Below, piece after piece: positions 61,990-64,000 of a stretch of 64,000 nucleotides of DNA (position 1 is its first letter; each line of letters starts with the position of its first letter). Origin of the DNA: Pseudopyrenochaeta lycopersici (taxonomy: Eukaryota; Ascomycota; Dothideomycetes; Pleosporales; Pseudopyrenochaetaceae); NCBI GenBank assembly GCA_003313425.1, contig NHZP01000062.1, positions 62,001-126,000 of the forward strand. Direction: 5' to 3'. A program made the position numbers and the translations under genes. Under the pieces are notes generated by a model. That model ran no database searches. It was not told where the DNA came from and saw only the letters and a list, made by a program, of their open reading frames with translations.

Positions 61990-63757
61990 ATGGAATATTG
62001 CCCCATCAACAAATCTCCAGCAATCCTCCAAAACGAAACCGGGTATACCCCTCAAGCCTCACACCCCAATCGATCGCGCTCCCGATCCCTATGGATTCTC
62101 TTGCGGGAATGGAAATGGGAGTTTGCTACATGGCTGCTTGGCTCAGGTGCTCTTGCTGCGATCATCGTCCTCCTCATCTGGTTCAAAGATCGATCGCTTA
62201 AGGAGTGGACAGCAGATATCCGACTCGCATCCGTTATAGCAGCTCTCTCGCAACTTGCACAGTCGGCTCTTCTGTTTTCAGTCTCGTCTTGTATTGGACA
62301 GTTAAAATGGGGCTGGCTGCGAAAGGAGCGTTCAGCCTTGGACATCGATAGGTTCGAAGGGGCATCTCGTGGACCCCAAGGCAGCTTGATGCTGCTTCTC
62401 AGCACCCGGCCGTGAGCGAATAATCTCATCGAATCCACTATATATTGACGAATATAGGCATTTTGTTTCTATCGGAGCTCTTGCAACGATATTGCTGCTG
62501 GGCTTCGCGCCGTTCGCACAACAATCTACCACGATTGTTGTAAGGAAGGTAATTGACACCGACTCTCCAAGCAACGCCACGATCGGTCGATCGGTCCAAT
62601 ATACGAACAGCGCCTCGAATACGAGTTTTGCAGATAGAGCACGAACTTTAGACACTTCCAACACTATAATAGGTTCAACCGTATGTAAGTATGCCAGTGG
62701 AAGGCTGAATTACAAGAGCTTGACCAACTTTACGATATTGATATTGACCGCTTCTAGTTCATCCACTGATGGTGAGGGGAATACTATCAGGCATACTTGA
62801 TGACATTGTGAGTCTCTCAGATGTAACAGGGTCTTGTCAAGCCGAGGCATGTACAATGGCTCCCTACACCACGCTTGCCGTGTGTGCTTCCATTGAAGAT
62901 GTTTCCTCCACAGGAACCATTTCCAACCAAATGGTGAACAAATCCACGGTTCCCGTCTTCTCCTTGTCCGAGACAAAGTGGCAGCCGCTTTCACAACGCT
63001 TGACCGTGTCGGACACGTTTTGGATTACCAGCCCTTTCACTCATTCAAGTTGTCAGATGTAAGGCCCGATAGGGTGTTAGATGTCACGTGTGGATCTCCA
63101 AGTTGCGAGATCCTAGATGGTAGCACAAACTCTCGGGTGTAACCACTTGGCAGAGGGACACACAAAAAGGCAGAAAATAGAGAACACACAATCAATCACT
63201 TTCATCATCAAAAATTCATCAAAGATCAAGCCAAATAGTCCTTGAATCTGACACAAGTATACTGGGAGGCAACTCGAAATTAAGAAACATGGCAGAAGTA
63301 TTTGTTGCCTACTATCCGCCCTGCAATGAGCAGTCCCAGCCACGATCGAACTGGCGTAAAGAACTTGAAGAGGCTGGAAATTGGAAGGCATTCAAAGGCA
63401 CACTAAATCTGTGTCTCCAGACGCTCAATTCAACTTTCAACTCCACCATGGACACGACTGTCATCGAAACAAAGACGAACCTGAGCTGGAAAAAAATGCC
63501 AGGGTCGAGTTTGGACGAAATATCTTGTCTCACGGAGCCACACGATGGTAACGAGTTCTGCGTCGGAGGTATCGATATGGTGCAATGGTCTACACAAATC
63601 TCAAACTCACTTTGGGGCGCCGTCTCCATCTACGAAGATTACGATAATTACTACACTGGCCAATGGGTGCCCAACATCGTCAACGATGTGATCGGTCCGA
63701 CACCCGCATATTGCAGTCCTGACTTAGGGCAAGGCCTGGGGCTGGAAGGCTTCACAA
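61990..63757 (+). pseudogene. DUF3176-family membrane protein, broken by a solo LTR and cut by an hAT
   Basis: ATG 61990 leads to LLREWKWEFATWLLGSGALA, SALLFSVSSCIGQLKWGWLR and FEGASRGPQGSLMLL, the signature of fungal DUF3176 proteins, with membrane segments. A GTGAGC...ATATAG intron (62412-62457) joins LLSTRP to HFVSIGALATILLLGFAPFA. After a second probable intron near 62690-62760 come GSCQAEACTMAPYTTLAVCA and SETKWQPLSQRL. The solo LTR at 63051-63253 then adds a stop. Beyond it the same frame resumes (EVFVAYYPPCNEQSQPRSNW; AFKGTLNLCLQTLNSTF) until 63757, where element Y begins. Apart from the two insertions I see no lesion, so the loss looks recent. Function of the family unknown. Confidence 0.8.
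63051..63253. mobile_element. solo LTR, family 1, inside the DUF3176 gene
   Basis: 203 bp, starting TGTCAGATGTAAGGCCCG and ending CCTTGAATCTGACA, flanked by the 5-bp direct repeat CAAGT (63046-63050; 63254-63258). Closely similar to the copy at 49901-50106 with a few indels. Confidence 0.93.
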
Positions 63758-64000
63758 CAGGCATGTAGGTAATAATTATGTTATATTATATAGTTATATT
63801 GTTAGATAACTACATAATACATAACTGTAACTGCCTCAGGCAGTTATGTTGCCTAAGTTATATAGTTATATAACTCTACAGTATCTTTTGGTGTTGCTGG
63901 CCGCTGCATGGAGATGTGAGGTGTCAAAGTTGCCAGGTAAATCAAGGACGCTCGAGCCCATTTTACCTACAAAAGGGGCTAGTTTTAAACATATTCCGCC
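63758..64000. mobile_element. non-autonomous hAT-like element Y, copy 2, cut by window edge
   Basis: Starts CAGGCATGTAGGTAATAA and is the near-identical reverse complement of 24470-24708, including the AACTGCCTCAGGCAGTT palindrome and GGTGTTGCTGGCCGCTGC. The other end lies outside the window. Confidence 0.85.

Noticed and set aside
1..64000. tRNA or rRNA genes
   Set aside because: I noticed no cloverleaf with A/B boxes and no rRNA core sequence, though a covariance-model scan would be more reliable than reading by eye.

Overview
The window reads as a filamentous ascomycete (Pezizomycotina; Dothideomycetes is my best guess, an inference). Support: genes split by 45-70 bp introns with GT(A/G)NGT donors and CTAAC-like branch sites; HET-domain genes; a SAT4/PTH11-like membrane protein; two Zn2Cys6 transcription factors; and a dense, nested load of transposons (hAT, Tc1, Fot1/pogo, piggyBac, Tad-type LINE, Copia remnants, solo LTRs). 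No RNA gene, CRISPR array or bacterial operon was recognised.

Layout. 1-2.4 kb: a broken hAT element sitting in a 5'-truncated LINE tail. 2.9-7.8 kb: an unidentified gene, a long foldback repeat, an intact HET gene and a decayed HET-NACHT gene. 8.2-17 kb: a Tc1 element with exact TIRs and TA duplication, a LINE ORF1 fragment, a long-TIR element (X1), and decayed Tc1-like and Fot1 copies. 18-19.3 kb: an intact SAT4-family gene. 19.7-25.3 kb: remnants (Copia, ankyrin, hAT, element X2 split by a 1.2 kb non-autonomous hAT, a Bor1-like pseudogene). 25.3-27.1 kb: a five-exon gene fusing a Zn2Cys6 domain to a maltose-acetyltransferase-like domain. 28.2-29.6 kb: a decayed Tc1-like element with 5-bp target duplications. 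29.7-33.4 kb: a SAM-domain fragment, a VOC/glyoxalase gene with a GC-AG intron, and an F-box-like gene. 34-37.8 kb: a piggyBac-like element with intact transposase, invaded by an intact Tc1-like element of the same 5-bp-duplication family. 39-43.2 kb: a ZZ-finger pseudogene and a Zn2Cys6 regulator. 43.5-53 kb: a retroelement block ending in a full-length, 13-bp-duplication-flanked Tad-like LINE carrying two later insertions. 53-64 kb: sparse, with a SAM fragment, an hAT end, a GT8 glycosyltransferase, a luciferase-domain protein and a DUF3176 gene broken by a solo LTR and cut by an hAT copy.

The most unusual signal is a Tc1/IS630-like transposase family (copies at 15.5, 28.2 and 36.2 kb) whose two complete copies are bounded by CAC-starting TIRs and perfect 5-bp direct repeats, not the TA duplication expected of that superfamily. 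Host genes probably functional here: the genes at 2966, 5005 and 18010, the acetyltransferase fusion, VOC, F-box, the regulator at 40526, GT8 and the luciferase-domain gene. Spliced exon lengths sum to multiples of three for every multi-exon model given.
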